DNA of 64,000 bases, from positions 310,001-374,000 of the forward strand of contig NZ_FMAF01000002.1 of the NCBI RefSeq assembly GCF_900094565.1, given 5' to 3'. Positions 9,891 to 18,867 of the stretch are shown one piece after another. The notes beneath the pieces are model-generated. The model was not told the origin of the DNA and searched no databases. It worked only from the letters and a program-made list of their open reading frames with translations. The stretch comes from Martinezella lusitana. Its GTDB lineage: Bacteria > Pseudomonadota > Alphaproteobacteria > Rhizobiales > Rhizobiaceae. The translations under genes and the position numbers were made by a program. Each line of letters begins with the position of its first letter. Positions within the stretch are counted from its first letter, which is position 1.

Positions 9891-10277
9891 TCACCCCTCC
9901 GACAGCTCCTCCAAAATCGGGCAATCCGGCCGTTCGTTGCCGTGACAGGCATGGACCAGATGTTCCAGCGTGCGGCGCAGTTCCGTCAGTTCGCGGATCT
10001 TGCGGTCGATCTCTGTGAGCTTCGCGGTGGCGATGTCCTTGACGTCGGCGCTGGCGCGGCTCTTGTCCTCGTAGAGCGCCAGCAACTGCCGGCATTCCTC
10101 GACCGAGAAACCGAGGCTGCGCGAGCGATGCAGGAAGCGGAGCTTATGCACGTCGCCGGCGCGATAGTCGCGATAGCCGTTGTCGCTGCGGTCGGGACGG
10201 ATGAGGCCGATATCCTCATAATAGCGGATCGTCTTCGCCGGCAGGCCGGAGCGGTCGGATGCTTCGCCGATATTCAT
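9891..10277 (-). CDS. hmrR: Cu(I)-responsive MerR-family regulator
   Basis: A 128-residue MerR-family activator of the CueR/HmrR type, sensing monovalent copper and distorting a 19-base-spaced promoter. The N-terminal winged helix reads MNIGEASDRSGLPAKTIRYY, followed by a long dimer helix. The metal loop ACHGNERPDCPI has the two Cys separated by seven residues that define the CueR class (monovalent metals). The ATG at 10277 is preferred because GGGAGA lies six bases before it; an ATG two codons earlier is too close to that site. It follows copA by a few bases, so pump and regulator share a transcript. Confidence 0.93.
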   Translation of the reverse strand: MNIGEASDRSGLPAKTIRYYEDIGLIRPDRSDNGYRDYRAGDVHKLRFLHRSRSLGFSVEECRQLLALYEDKSRASADVKDIATAKLTEIDRKIRELTELRRTLEHLVHACHGNERPDCPILEELSEG

Positions 10278-10288
10278 GTGCATTCTCC

Positions 10289-12793
10289 CTATCTTGCCAG
10301 CCGCAGTCTGAGCGCGTTGGCGATGACCGAGACCGACGACAGGCTCATGGCGGCCGCCGCGATCATCGGGGACAGAAGCAGACCGAAGATCGGATAGAGC
10401 ACGCCGGCTGCCAGCGGCACGCCGAGCGCATTATAGCCGAAGGCAAAGGCAAGGTTTTGCCTGATGTTGCGGATCGTCGCTTCCGACAAGCGCCGGGCCC
10501 GGACGATGCCGTTGAGATCGCCCTTCACCAGCGTGATGCCGGCGCTTTCCATGGCGACATCCGCACCTGTGCCCATGGCGATACCGACATCGGCGGCGGC
10601 GAGCGCCGGCGCGTCATTGACGCCGTCGCCGGCCATGGCGACGATGTGGCCCTTCGCTCGCAGCTCATCGATTAGCGCCTTCTTGCCTTCCGGCAGCATG
10701 TCGGCGCGGACCTCGTCGATGCCGAGCTGCTTGGCGACAGCGTCTGCCGTGCGGCCGTTGTCGCCGGTTGCCATGACGATCTTCAAGCCGCTTTCATGCA
10801 GTGCCTTGATCGCGGCCGCGGTCGTCGGCTTGATGCGGTCGGCAACGGCGACGAGGCCCGCCAGCCTGTTGTCGATGGCGACGAACATGACAGTCTTGCC
10901 CTCGCCGCGCAGGCGCTCGGTCTCGGCTTTCAATTCGTCGATCGAGATGGCGAGATCAGCCATCATGGCAGCGTTGCCAAGCGCAATCGCGGTATGGCCT
11001 GCACGGCCTTCGACGCCCTTGCCCGATGTTGCCGAAAAGCCGGAGACCTCGACAAAGCTGGCTCCGCGCTCTTCGGCGCCCGCAACGATCGCTTCGGCGA
11101 GCGGATGCTCGGAGCCGCGCTCGAGGCTGGCGGCGAGCGACAACAGATGAGCTTGCTCGATACCGTCAGCCGTGACGATGTCGGTGAGATTCGGTTTGCC
11201 TTCCGTCAGCGTGCCGGTCTTGTCGACGATCAGCGTATCAACCTTGGCAAAGCGTTCCAGCGCCTCGGCGTCGCGCACCAGCACGCCTTCCTGTGCGCCG
11301 CGGCCGGTGGCGATCATGATGGACATCGGCGTCGCCAGTCCAAGCGCACAGGGGCAGGCTATGATCAGCACCGCGACGGCGGCGAGCAGCGCATGCGCCA
11401 GTCGTGGCTCCGGTCCGACGAAGGCCCAGACGGAAAACGCGATGATGGCGGCCGCGACCACGGCGGGCACGAAGACCGCGGATACGCGGTCGACCATTGT
11501 CTGGATCGGGGCGCGCGAGCGCTGCGCCTTGGCGACAAGCTCGACGATGCGCGACAGCGTCGTGTCGGCACCGACCTTTTCGGCCAGCATGATCAGCGAA
11601 CCGTTCCTGTTGATCGTGCCGCCGGTCAATGCATCACCCTTGGCCTTTTCGACCGGCAGCGGTTCGCCGGTGATCATCGATTCATCGATGGTGGATTGTC
11701 CTTCGACGACCGAGCCGTCCACGGGCACGCGCTCGCCGGGGCGAACACGCAGCCGGTCGCCGGCCTCAATCTGGTCGACAGGCACATCCACTTCGTTGCC
11801 GTCGGCGCCGATGCGTCGGGCCGTCTTGGGCGCGAGATCGAGCAGGGCGCGAATGGCAGATCCCGTGCGTTCGCGCGCTTTCAGCTCCAGCACCTGGCCG
11901 ACGAAGACCAGCGCGATGATGACCGAGGCGGCCTCGAAATAGACGGGTATGGCCTCGCCATGACCATGAAAGCTCATGGGAAACAGGCCGGGCGCGAGCG
12001 TGGCGACGAGGCTGTAGAGATAGGCGGTGCCGACGCCGAGGCCGATCAGCGTCCACATATTCGGGCTGCAGTTGACGAGCGAATTCCAGGCGCGACGGAA
12101 GAAGGGCAATGCCGCCCAGAGCACGACCGGCGTTGCCAGCACGAGTTCGATCCATGTGGCGGTGGGTTCGCCGATCCAGCCGCGTACGGGCAGGCCGAAC
12201 ATCGGACCCATGCTGATCACCAGCAGCGGCAGCGACAAGGCTGCGCTGATCCAGAGCCGGCGCGTGAAATCGACGAGTTCCGGGTTAGGTCCTTCATCGG
12301 CGGAGGGGACGCCCATGGGCTCCAGCGCCATGCCGCATTTCGGGCAATCGCCGGCATGGTCGCTGACGACCTCGGGGTGCATCGGGCAGGTATAGAGCGT
12401 GCCCCTCGGTACCGGTTTCGGCGAGGGCTTGTTGCCGTCGAGATAGGCTGATGGATCGGCTTCGAATTTGCCCTTGCAGCCGGCGGAGCAGAAATAGAAT
12501 TTCTCGCCTTCGTGCTTCAGGAAATGACGCGCGGTGGCGCGGTCGACGGTCATGCCGCAGACCGGGTCCTTGGCGGAGATATAGCTTTCCGGTGCGGCTT
12601 CGAACTTCTTGCGGCAGCCGTCGCAGCAGAAATGGAAGGTGCGGCCCTGATAATCGAGCGACGGCTTGCCGGCGGGATCCACAGTCATGCCGCAAACGGG
12701 ATCGCGGGTGATCGTCTCCTGCGGCTGTCCGTCGTGGTGGTGATGATGACCGTGGCCGTGATGGCTGTGATCGTGTTCGTCGTGCAATGCCAT
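10289..12793 (-). CDS. copA: Cu+-exporting P1B-type ATPase with two YHS domains
   Basis: An inner-membrane P-type ATPase of 834 residues that exports copper (the rhizobial actP/copA type). Order: His-rich head ([20 protein letters not shown]), two YHS-type metal domains (DPVCGMTVD twice, each with a later FCCDGC or FCSAGC pair), a third heavy-metal motif YTCPMHPEV with [10 protein letters not shown], then the ATPase core. The membrane metal motif CPC is near residue 484 ([11 protein letters not shown]), the phosphorylated Asp near 527 (DKTGTLTEG), SEHPLAEAI carries the P1B His-Pro, and [10 protein letters not shown] is near 725. It lacks the usual GMTCxxC ferredoxin-like domain. The ATG chosen has GGAG six bases upstream. 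It is first in an operon with hmrR. Confidence 0.95.
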   Translation of the reverse strand: MALHDEHDHSHHGHGHHHHHDGQPQETITRDPVCGMTVDPAGKPSLDYQGRTFHFCCDGCRKKFEAAPESYISAKDPVCGMTVDRATARHFLKHEGEKFYFCSAGCKGKFEADPSAYLDGNKPSPKPVPRGTLYTCPMHPEVVSDHAGDCPKCGMALEPMGVPSADEGPNPELVDFTRRLWISAALSLPLLVISMGPMFGLPVRGWIGEPTATWIELVLATPVVLWAALPFFRRAWNSLVNCSPNMWTLIGLGVGTAYLYSLVATLAPGLFPMSFHGHGEAIPVYFEAASVIIALVFVGQVLELKARERTGSAIRALLDLAPKTARRIGADGNEVDVPVDQIEAGDRLRVRPGERVPVDGSVVEGQSTIDESMITGEPLPVEKAKGDALTGGTINRNGSLIMLAEKVGADTTLSRIVELVAKAQRSRAPIQTMVDRVSAVFVPAVVAAAIIAFSVWAFVGPEPRLAHALLAAVAVLIIACPCALGLATPMSIMIATGRGAQEGVLVRDAEALERFAKVDTLIVDKTGTLTEGKPNLTDIVTADGIEQAHLLSLAASLERGSEHPLAEAIVAGAEERGASFVEVSGFSATSGKGVEGRAGHTAIALGNAAMMADLAISIDELKAETERLRGEGKTVMFVAIDNRLAGLVAVADRIKPTTAAAIKALHESGLKIVMATGDNGRTADAVAKQLGIDEVRADMLPEGKKALIDELRAKGHIVAMAGDGVNDAPALAAADVGIAMGTGADVAMESAGITLVKGDLNGIVRARRLSEATIRNIRQNLAFAFGYNALGVPLAAGVLYPIFGLLLSPMIAAAAMSLSSVSVIANALRLRLAR

Positions 12794-12828
12794 ATCAAAC
12801 TCCATTGCTCCATGGGAGCGTCGGATAG

Positions 12829-12859
12829 CTTATGAACCTTCCTGTCACTGGAAGGTCAA
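12829..12859 (-). promoter_or_regulatory. HmrR/CueR-type promoter and operator of copA
   Basis: Read on the minus strand: -35 TTGACC (12854-12859), a 19-base spacer, and -10 CATAAG (12829-12834). The spacer holds the dyad ACCTTCC ... GGAAGGT, the CueR-class operator. The 19-base spacer is the hallmark of MerR-activated promoters. It stands 36 bases before the copA start. Confidence 0.85.
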
Positions 12860-12964
12860 GGCATAAAATGGGGATTGTCATCCACAGTTCACAGGGGTCT
12901 CTTCCTATCCCGCCGGATGCGGCGATGATAAGTTCCGTAAGAATGATTCAATGATGTGATTCCA

Positions 12965-14065
12965 ATGCGATATGATCTGACCACCCTCCCGCTGACGACG
13001 CTCCTGGCTGCCATCATCAAGGCGGAAGACATGCTGGCGCGGCTGGACGAGCGTGTCCTCAGGCATGCGGTGGCGGACGGTTTTCGCGAGCGCGGGCATT
13101 TTTTCGACGCAGCGGGCGCGCTCTGGGTCGGTGGCGAGCTGGTGCATGTGGAGGATCTGGTCTTGCACGATGCGCGCATGGATGCGCGCACGCCGACACA
13201 TGAGCTGACCATCGCCCACGCCGTGCTGCGGGTCAGGCGTCGTCTGTGGAGCGCGGAGCCCTCCTGGGGGTTGGAGGCGGCCGGACTTGCCGCATTGCGG
13301 GGCGATATCGGCGAGGCCAAGGACGTCATCCAGCTGCGTCCGCCGCCGCTCGGTGAGCCTAATGACGGACAAGAGGATGGGGGGGATGATTTCGGCGTCG
13401 ATTTCGCCGAGATCGACGCCATTCTTGCCCGATCCGACAAGATCCTGAACGGCGGCGTCCCAGATGCCAGGCCGGAGACGATCGACGATCCGCTTGCCCT
13501 GGTTCGCGACGAGGATTGGGATGAAGGCGAGCGGCTGGAGAGCTGGCGCGCCCTGATCCGCGAGGCCGATCTGTTGCCGCCGGTTCTTGGCGCCGCCGTG
13601 CTTTTCGACGCCTGGGAGCGGATCGAGCCGCTGCGGCGGCAGCATTGGCTCGGCGGCCTGCTGGTCAGCGCCTATCTGCGCAGCCGCGGCAAGGTCACCT
13701 CGCATCTCTTCTGCCTGAATGTCGGCCTGAAATCCGTGCGGCACGAGCGGCGGCGTGCGTCGGATCGCACCACACGGCTGTTGGCCTTCCTGGACGCCAT
13801 GGCGCTTTCGGCCGATTCGGGTCTCAAGGAACTCGATCGGCTTTCGCTCGCCAAGCTGCAGATGGAATTGCGGCTGAAGGACCGGCGATCGAACAGCAGC
13901 CTGCCGGAGGTTATCGATATCGTGCTGTCGCGACCGATCGTTTCGGCGAAGATGATCGCCCGCCATGTCGGTGTTACCCCAAGAGGCGCGCTCAATCTGG
14001 TGGCTGATCTCGGCCTGCGCGAGATGACCGGTCGCGGGCGCTATCGCGGCTGGGGGGTGCTGTGA
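12965..14065 (+). CDS. DUF1612 / RHE_PE00001-type HTH protein
   Basis: A 366-residue protein of a family found mainly in rhizobia and their plasmids (RHE_PE00001-like; DUF1612 with a C-terminal helix-turn-helix). The N-terminal half starts LTTLPLTTLLAAIIKAEDML, typical of the family, and contains HELTIAHAVLRVRRRL. The C-terminal part VSAKMIARHVGVTPRGALNL is a helix-turn-helix. The start used is ATG at 12965; a GTG three codons upstream is possible. Function is not established; a DNA-binding role is inferred. It faces away from copA, with no partner gene. Confidence 0.78.
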   Translation: MRYDLTTLPLTTLLAAIIKAEDMLARLDERVLRHAVADGFRERGHFFDAAGALWVGGELVHVEDLVLHDARMDARTPTHELTIAHAVLRVRRRLWSAEPSWGLEAAGLAALRGDIGEAKDVIQLRPPPLGEPNDGQEDGGDDFGVDFAEIDAILARSDKILNGGVPDARPETIDDPLALVRDEDWDEGERLESWRALIREADLLPPVLGAAVLFDAWERIEPLRRQHWLGGLLVSAYLRSRGKVTSHLFCLNVGLKSVRHERRRASDRTTRLLAFLDAMALSADSGLKELDRLSLAKLQMELRLKDRRSNSSLPEVIDIVLSRPIVSAKMIARHVGVTPRGALNLVADLGLREMTGRGRYRGWGVL

Positions 14066-14281
14066 TCACAGGGGACAGCGTGCGCTTGCGCAGCCGCTGA
14101 TCTTTTGCAACTACAACCCTAGTTTTTGTCCAATGTTACAGTTTGTTACGCTAAGTCGCGCTAAAATGGACAAAATTTAATGGCCATACCAAATTCCTAA
14201 GTGGCGCGATGCAAGCTAGAGTCGCGCCCTGTGATGCTGGCGGGTCGTGAACCGTCGAAGGCTTTGAAGGAAGGTATGTTG

Positions 14282-15751
14282 ATGGCTCGGACCTTTCGGG
14301 TCGTAATGTCGCTGGCGGTAATCGGTGCAGTGGCCTATGGCGCCTATGCCACTCGCGATCTCTGGCTTGGCAGCGCCGAGCGGCTGCTCGGCTATCAGAA
14401 TGCGTCAGCACCTGCCCAGCAAGCTCAAGGTGAGCGTCGCAACGGCCAGGGCCAGGGGAGTGGCGGCAGCGGAAGACGGCGCGGCCTCTCGCAATTCAGC
14501 GGTCCTGTTCCGGTGCTTGCGGCCGACGCGAAGGCGGCCGATGTGCCTGTCTATATCGATGGCGTGGGTTCGGTGAAGGCCCTGAACACCGTGACGGTGC
14601 GCGCCCAGGTCAACGGAAAGATCGTGGAAATCGATTTCGACGAAGGCCAGGACATCAAGAAGGGCGACGTAATCGCCCGTATCGATGACGGCGTCTACAA
14701 GGCGCAGCGCGACCAGGCGGTCGCCAAGAAGGCGCAGGACGAAGCCCTGCTCGCCGGCGCCCAGCGTGACCTTGCGCGCTATCAGCTGATGGTGAAGAGC
14801 GCCTCGGGCACGCAGCAGCAGGTCGACACCCAGCTGTCGCTGGTGGCGCAATATACGGCGCAAATCCAGGTCGATGTGGCAGCCATAGAAAGCGCCCAGG
14901 CGACGCTCGACTATACGACGATCAAGGCGCCCATCGACGGGCGCACCGGCATCCGCAACGTCGATATCGGCAATCTCGTCAGCTCGTCCGACACGACCGG
15001 CATCGTGACGCTGTCGCAGATCCAGCCGATCTCCGTCCTCTTTTCCATTCCGCAGCAGCAGCTTGCACGTGTCAACGCGGCCAGCCTGGCCGGAACGCTC
15101 GCCGTCGAGGCGCTGGGGAACGACGGCCAGACGGTGGTCGACAATGGCTCGCTTGCGGTGGTCGACAACCAGGTCGACTCCACGACAGGCACGATAAGGC
15201 TGAAGGCCAATTTCCCGAACGACAAGCTGGCGCTTTGGCCGGGTGCTTTCGTCAATGCGCGTCTTCTGGTCGAGACGCTGAAGGGCGTCACGACCATTCC
15301 GAGCGCCGCCGTGCAGCGCGGGCCGAACGGCACCTTCGTCTATATCGTCAACCAGGATGAGACCGTTGCCATGAAGGCGGTGAAGGTGCGCCAGCAGGAT
15401 GACACGCTGGCGGTCATCACTGACGGTGTGTCGCCCGGCGACAAGGTGGTGACGACCGGCTTCGCGCGGCTTCAGGATAAGTCGAAAGTCCAGATTTCAG
15501 CCAGTCCGGTTCAGTCAACGCCGAATGCGCCGGCAGCGAATGATCAGGGGCAGCCGGTCGCGGAGAACGATCCGCAAAGCGGCCAGACCAACAATGCCAA
15601 TGATGGTGAGCGGCCGCATCGTCGGCACAACGGTGAGGGCGGCAATGGCAGCCATCGCGGCCAGCATGCCGCCGGCGCCGGCCAGGGTGCGGATGCCAGT
15701 GGCAGCGCTGCCCCCGCCACGTCGCCCACAACGCCGACACAGCAACAATGA
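14282..15751 (+). CDS. mdtA: RND periplasmic adaptor, MdtA-like
   Basis: Membrane fusion protein linking the RND pumps to an outer-membrane channel. About 489 residues: an N-terminal anchor or uncleaved signal (TFRVVMSLAVIGAVAYGAYA), a barrel-sandwich/lipoyl half beginning VYIDGVGSVKALNTVTVRAQ, a short coiled-coil hairpin rich in Gln and Ala, the DYTTIKAPIDGRTGIRNVD return strand, and a beta-barrel segment. The C-terminal 75 residues are low-complexity, rich in Asn, Gln, Gly and His. The ATG at 14282 has AAGGAAGG seven bases upstream; ATG 14276 is too close to it. Its stop overlaps the first pump gene (ATGA). Confidence 0.88.
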   Translation: MARTFRVVMSLAVIGAVAYGAYATRDLWLGSAERLLGYQNASAPAQQAQGERRNGQGQGSGGSGRRRGLSQFSGPVPVLAADAKAADVPVYIDGVGSVKALNTVTVRAQVNGKIVEIDFDEGQDIKKGDVIARIDDGVYKAQRDQAVAKKAQDEALLAGAQRDLARYQLMVKSASGTQQQVDTQLSLVAQYTAQIQVDVAAIESAQATLDYTTIKAPIDGRTGIRNVDIGNLVSSSDTTGIVTLSQIQPISVLFSIPQQQLARVNAASLAGTLAVEALGNDGQTVVDNGSLAVVDNQVDSTTGTIRLKANFPNDKLALWPGAFVNARLLVETLKGVTTIPSAAVQRGPNGTFVYIVNQDETVAMKAVKVRQQDDTLAVITDGVSPGDKVVTTGFARLQDKSKVQISASPVQSTPNAPAANDQGQPVAENDPQSGQTNNANDGERPHRRHNGEGGNGSHRGQHAAGAGQGADASGSAAPATSPTTPTQQQ

Positions 15752-18700
15752 ATGTTTCGTCGCTCTTCATCTCCCGGCCCATCGCCACCTCGCTTCTCGG
15801 GGTCGCGGTTCTCCTGGGCGGCATTCTCGGTTTTCTCTTCCTGCCGGTCGCGCCGCTGCCGCAGGTGGATTTTCCGACGATACAGGTGACGACGCAGCTT
15901 CCCGGAGCCGATCCCGATACGATGGCCGCCCTGGTGACGGCGCCGCTCGAGCGACCGCTCGGACAGATCCCGTCGCTGGCGTCCATGACCTCGTCGAGCG
16001 CCTTCGGCATCAGCCAGATCACCCTGCAATTCGATCTCGGCCGCAATATCGATGGCGCCGCGCAGGATGTGCAGGCGGCGATCAATGCCGCCGGCTCGAC
16101 GCTGCCGCGCACCTTGCCCTATCCACCGACCTATTCGAAGGTGAACCCGGCCGATACGCCGATCGTGACGCTGGCATTGCATTCCAACAGCTATTCGATC
16201 CGCGAACTCAGCGACTTCGCCGATACGATGATGGCGCAGCGGCTGAGCGAGGTTTCCGGTGTCGGCGACGTCAACATACAGGGCGGCGTCAAGCCGGCCA
16301 TCCGCATCCAGGTCGATCTGCCGCGTCTCGCCTCCTACGGCCTGGCTCTGGAGGACATACGCTCGGCGATCACCAATGCCAGCGTTGCCGGCGCCAAGGG
16401 TTCGCTTGACGGCACCCAGCAGAGCTTCACGCTTGCGGCCAACGACCAGATCGTCGATCCCAATGTCTATAAATCCGTCATCATTGCCTATCGCAACAGC
16501 GCACCGGTGCAATTGAAGGACGTGGCAACCGTCGTCGAGGGGCTGGAGAACAATCGCGTCGGCGCCTGGTATCAGGGACAGCCCGCCGTCATTCTCGATA
16601 TCATGCGCCAGCCAGGCGCCAACGTCATCCAGACGGTCGAAAGCGTCCTGCAGCAGTTGCCGAAGCTGAAGCAGGCGCTGCCCGCCGGCATCTCGCTCGA
16701 CATCGTCAACGATCGCACCGAGACGATCAGGGCTTCGATCCACGACGTGCAATGGACGCTGGTGATCAGCATCGGTCTGGTCATTCTCGTCGTCCTGCTT
16801 TTCCTGCGCACGGTGACGGCGACATTCATCGCAGGCGTCGCCCTGCCGCTGTCGTTGATCGCGACCTTCGGCGTCATGTGGTTTGCCGGCTTCAGCCTCG
16901 ACAATCTCTCGCTGATGGCGCTGACCATCGGCACCGGTTTCGTCGTCGACGACGCCATCGTGATGATCGAGAACATCGCCCGCCACATCGAGGAGGGCGA
17001 AAACCCGATGCAGGCGGCGCTGAAGGGCGCCGGCGAGATCGGCTTCACCATCATTTCGCTCACCGTCTCGCTGGTTGCCGTCTTCATTCCCCTGTTGTTC
17101 ATGACCGGGATCGTCGGGCGCATGTTCCGCGAGTTTGCGCTGACGCTCACCATTGCCGTGGTGGTGTCGGCAGTCGTGTCCCTGACCCTGACTCCGATGA
17201 TGTGCGCCCGAATCCTGCGAAAGCCCAGGGAGCGCAAGGGCGGTATTCTGGCCGGAACCGACCGTTTCATGGAGCGGCTTGTCGAGGGCTACAGACGCAG
17301 TCTCGTCTGGGCTGTGGACCGGAGTGCCCTGATGCTGTTGGCAACGGTGGTGACGCTGGCTGCGACCATCGCGCTTTATGTCGTCATTCCCAAGGGCTTC
17401 CTGCCGGCGCAGGATACGGGGCTGATCACGGCCGTCATAGAAGCGGAGCCGACGACCTCCTTCGAATCCATGACGACGATACAGGCGACCGTGGCCGACC
17501 GGCTGCGCAAGGATCCGGACGTGAAGGGCATCGGCTCCGTCATCGGTGCCAGCGCCAGCAATCTGACGCTGAACACAGGCAATCTCAGCCTCGTGCTGAA
17601 GCCGAGGAACCAGCGCGACGTTTCCGCCGATCAGATCATCGACCGGATGCGCGGTGAAGTCGACGGCCTGCCCGGCATCCATGTCACCTTCCAAAGCGTA
17701 CGCGACATCTCGATCAGTACCCGGGCAAGCCGCGCACCCTATCAATACACGCTGACCGGGACGGATACGGCCACGGTGGTCGACTGGGCCGCAAAGCTCA
17801 CTCAGCAGCTGCAGGAGAGCCCGAAGCTCATCGACGTCACGTCCGAGGTCGAAATGGGTGGCGGCCGCATCTTCGTCGATGTCGATCGCGAAACCGCCTC
17901 GCGGCTCGGCGTGTCGATGCAGGCCGTGAGCGATACTTTGAATGACGCGTTCGGCCAGCGCCAGATCGCCACGATCTACGGCCAGGCGAACCAGTATCGC
18001 GTCATTCTCGAGGCCGCGCCGCAATACCAGTCGGATCCGAAGTCGCTCAACAAGCTCTACGTTGCGGGCGCCAGCGACACGCAGGTTCCCCTCAATGCGT
18101 TCACCACAGCGACATTCACGACGGCGCCCCTGGTCATCAGCCATGACGAGCAGTTTCCGGCCGTGACGATCAGTTTCGATCTCGCCAAGGGCGCTTCGCT
18201 GAGCGAGGCAGTTGCCGAGGTCAAGGCGGCCGAGCAGGACATCGGCATGCCTGATAACATCCAGCGCAAATATTCGGGTGATGCGGAAGAATTTGCCTCC
18301 TCGCTCGCGGGCGAACCCTGGCTGATCCTCGCGGCCATCGTGACCATCTACATCGTGCTCGGCCTGCTCTACGAAAGCGCCGTGCATCCCGTTACCATTC
18401 TTTCGACGCTGCCTTCGGCCGGCGTCGGCGCGCTGCTAGCACTGATGCTCTTCGGGCAGGACCTGTCGATCATCGCCTTGATCGGCATCGTGCTCTTGAT
18501 GGGTATCGTGAAGAAGAATGCGATCATGATGATCGACTTCGCGCTGGAGGCGGAGCGCAAGGAAGGCCTTCCGCCGCGCGAAGCCATTCTCAAGGCCTCT
18601 ATCCTGCGTTTCCGCCCGATCATGATGACGACACTGGCGGCACTCTTCGGTGCGCTGCCATTGGCCCTGGCGCAGGGCACGGGTGCCGAACTGCGCATCC

Positions 18701-18867
18701 CGCTCGGTATCACCATCATCGGCGGCCTCGTGCTTTCCCAGCTTCTGACGCTCTATACGACGCCGGTGATCTATCTGGCTTTCGAGAGCCTGCGCGCCCG
18801 CATCGTCGGCCGCACCAGCGGAACGCCGAGTCCAGAGATGAACGAACTGGCGGGTGGTGAGACATGA
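15748..18867 (+). CDS. mdtB: RND multidrug efflux pump, MdtB-like
   Basis: Proton-driven inner-membrane exporter of 1039 residues with the 12-helix RND plan and two large periplasmic loops. It starts MNVSSLFISRPIATSLLGVA, with the usual short cytoplasmic helix before helix 1. The proton-relay Asp pair is in FVVDDAIVMIEN and the partner Lys in IVKKNAIMMIDFALE. It is followed with a four-base overlap by a second, different pump, the arrangement of the MdtB/MdtC heteromeric pumps. No outer-membrane factor gene follows, so a channel encoded elsewhere is presumably shared. Substrates are not predictable. Confidence 0.9.
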   Translation: MNVSSLFISRPIATSLLGVAVLLGGILGFLFLPVAPLPQVDFPTIQVTTQLPGADPDTMAALVTAPLERPLGQIPSLASMTSSSAFGISQITLQFDLGRNIDGAAQDVQAAINAAGSTLPRTLPYPPTYSKVNPADTPIVTLALHSNSYSIRELSDFADTMMAQRLSEVSGVGDVNIQGGVKPAIRIQVDLPRLASYGLALEDIRSAITNASVAGAKGSLDGTQQSFTLAANDQIVDPNVYKSVIIAYRNSAPVQLKDVATVVEGLENNRVGAWYQGQPAVILDIMRQPGANVIQTVESVLQQLPKLKQALPAGISLDIVNDRTETIRASIHDVQWTLVISIGLVILVVLLFLRTVTATFIAGVALPLSLIATFGVMWFAGFSLDNLSLMALTIGTGFVVDDAIVMIENIARHIEEGENPMQAALKGAGEIGFTIISLTVSLVAVFIPLLFMTGIVGRMFREFALTLTIAVVVSAVVSLTLTPMMCARILRKPRERKGGILAGTDRFMERLVEGYRRSLVWAVDRSALMLLATVVTLAATIALYVVIPKGFLPAQDTGLITAVIEAEPTTSFESMTTIQATVADRLRKDPDVKGIGSVIGASASNLTLNTGNLSLVLKPRNQRDVSADQIIDRMRGEVDGLPGIHVTFQSVRDISISTRASRAPYQYTLTGTDTATVVDWAAKLTQQLQESPKLIDVTSEVEMGGGRIFVDVDRETASRLGVSMQAVSDTLNDAFGQRQIATIYGQANQYRVILEAAPQYQSDPKSLNKLYVAGASDTQVPLNAFTTATFTTAPLVISHDEQFPAVTISFDLAKGASLSEAVAEVKAAEQDIGMPDNIQRKYSGDAEEFASSLAGEPWLILAAIVTIYIVLGLLYESAVHPVTILSTLPSAGVGALLALMLFGQDLSIIALIGIVLLMGIVKKNAIMMIDFALEAERKEGLPPREAILKASILRFRPIMMTTLAALFGALPLALAQGTGAELRIPLGITIIGGLVLSQLLTLYTTPVIYLAFESLRARIVGRTSGTPSPEMNELAGGET

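Noticed and set aside
10796..12451. Long plus-strand frame opposite copA
   Set aside because: Translation is low-complexity Arg/Gly/Asp with no family motif; copA on the other strand is certain.
14124..14175. TTTTGTCCA ... TGGACAAAA dyad upstream of the mdtABC-type operon
   Set aside because: Nine-base arms are 34 bases apart in A/T-rich sequence; could be chance and no regulator gene is adjacent, so not listed as a site.
15544..18387. Very long antisense frame (947 codons) opposite the first RND pump gene
   Set aside because: High-G+C codon bias opens antisense frames; its His/Arg/Asp-rich translation has no domain and it is fully opposite a canonical pump gene.
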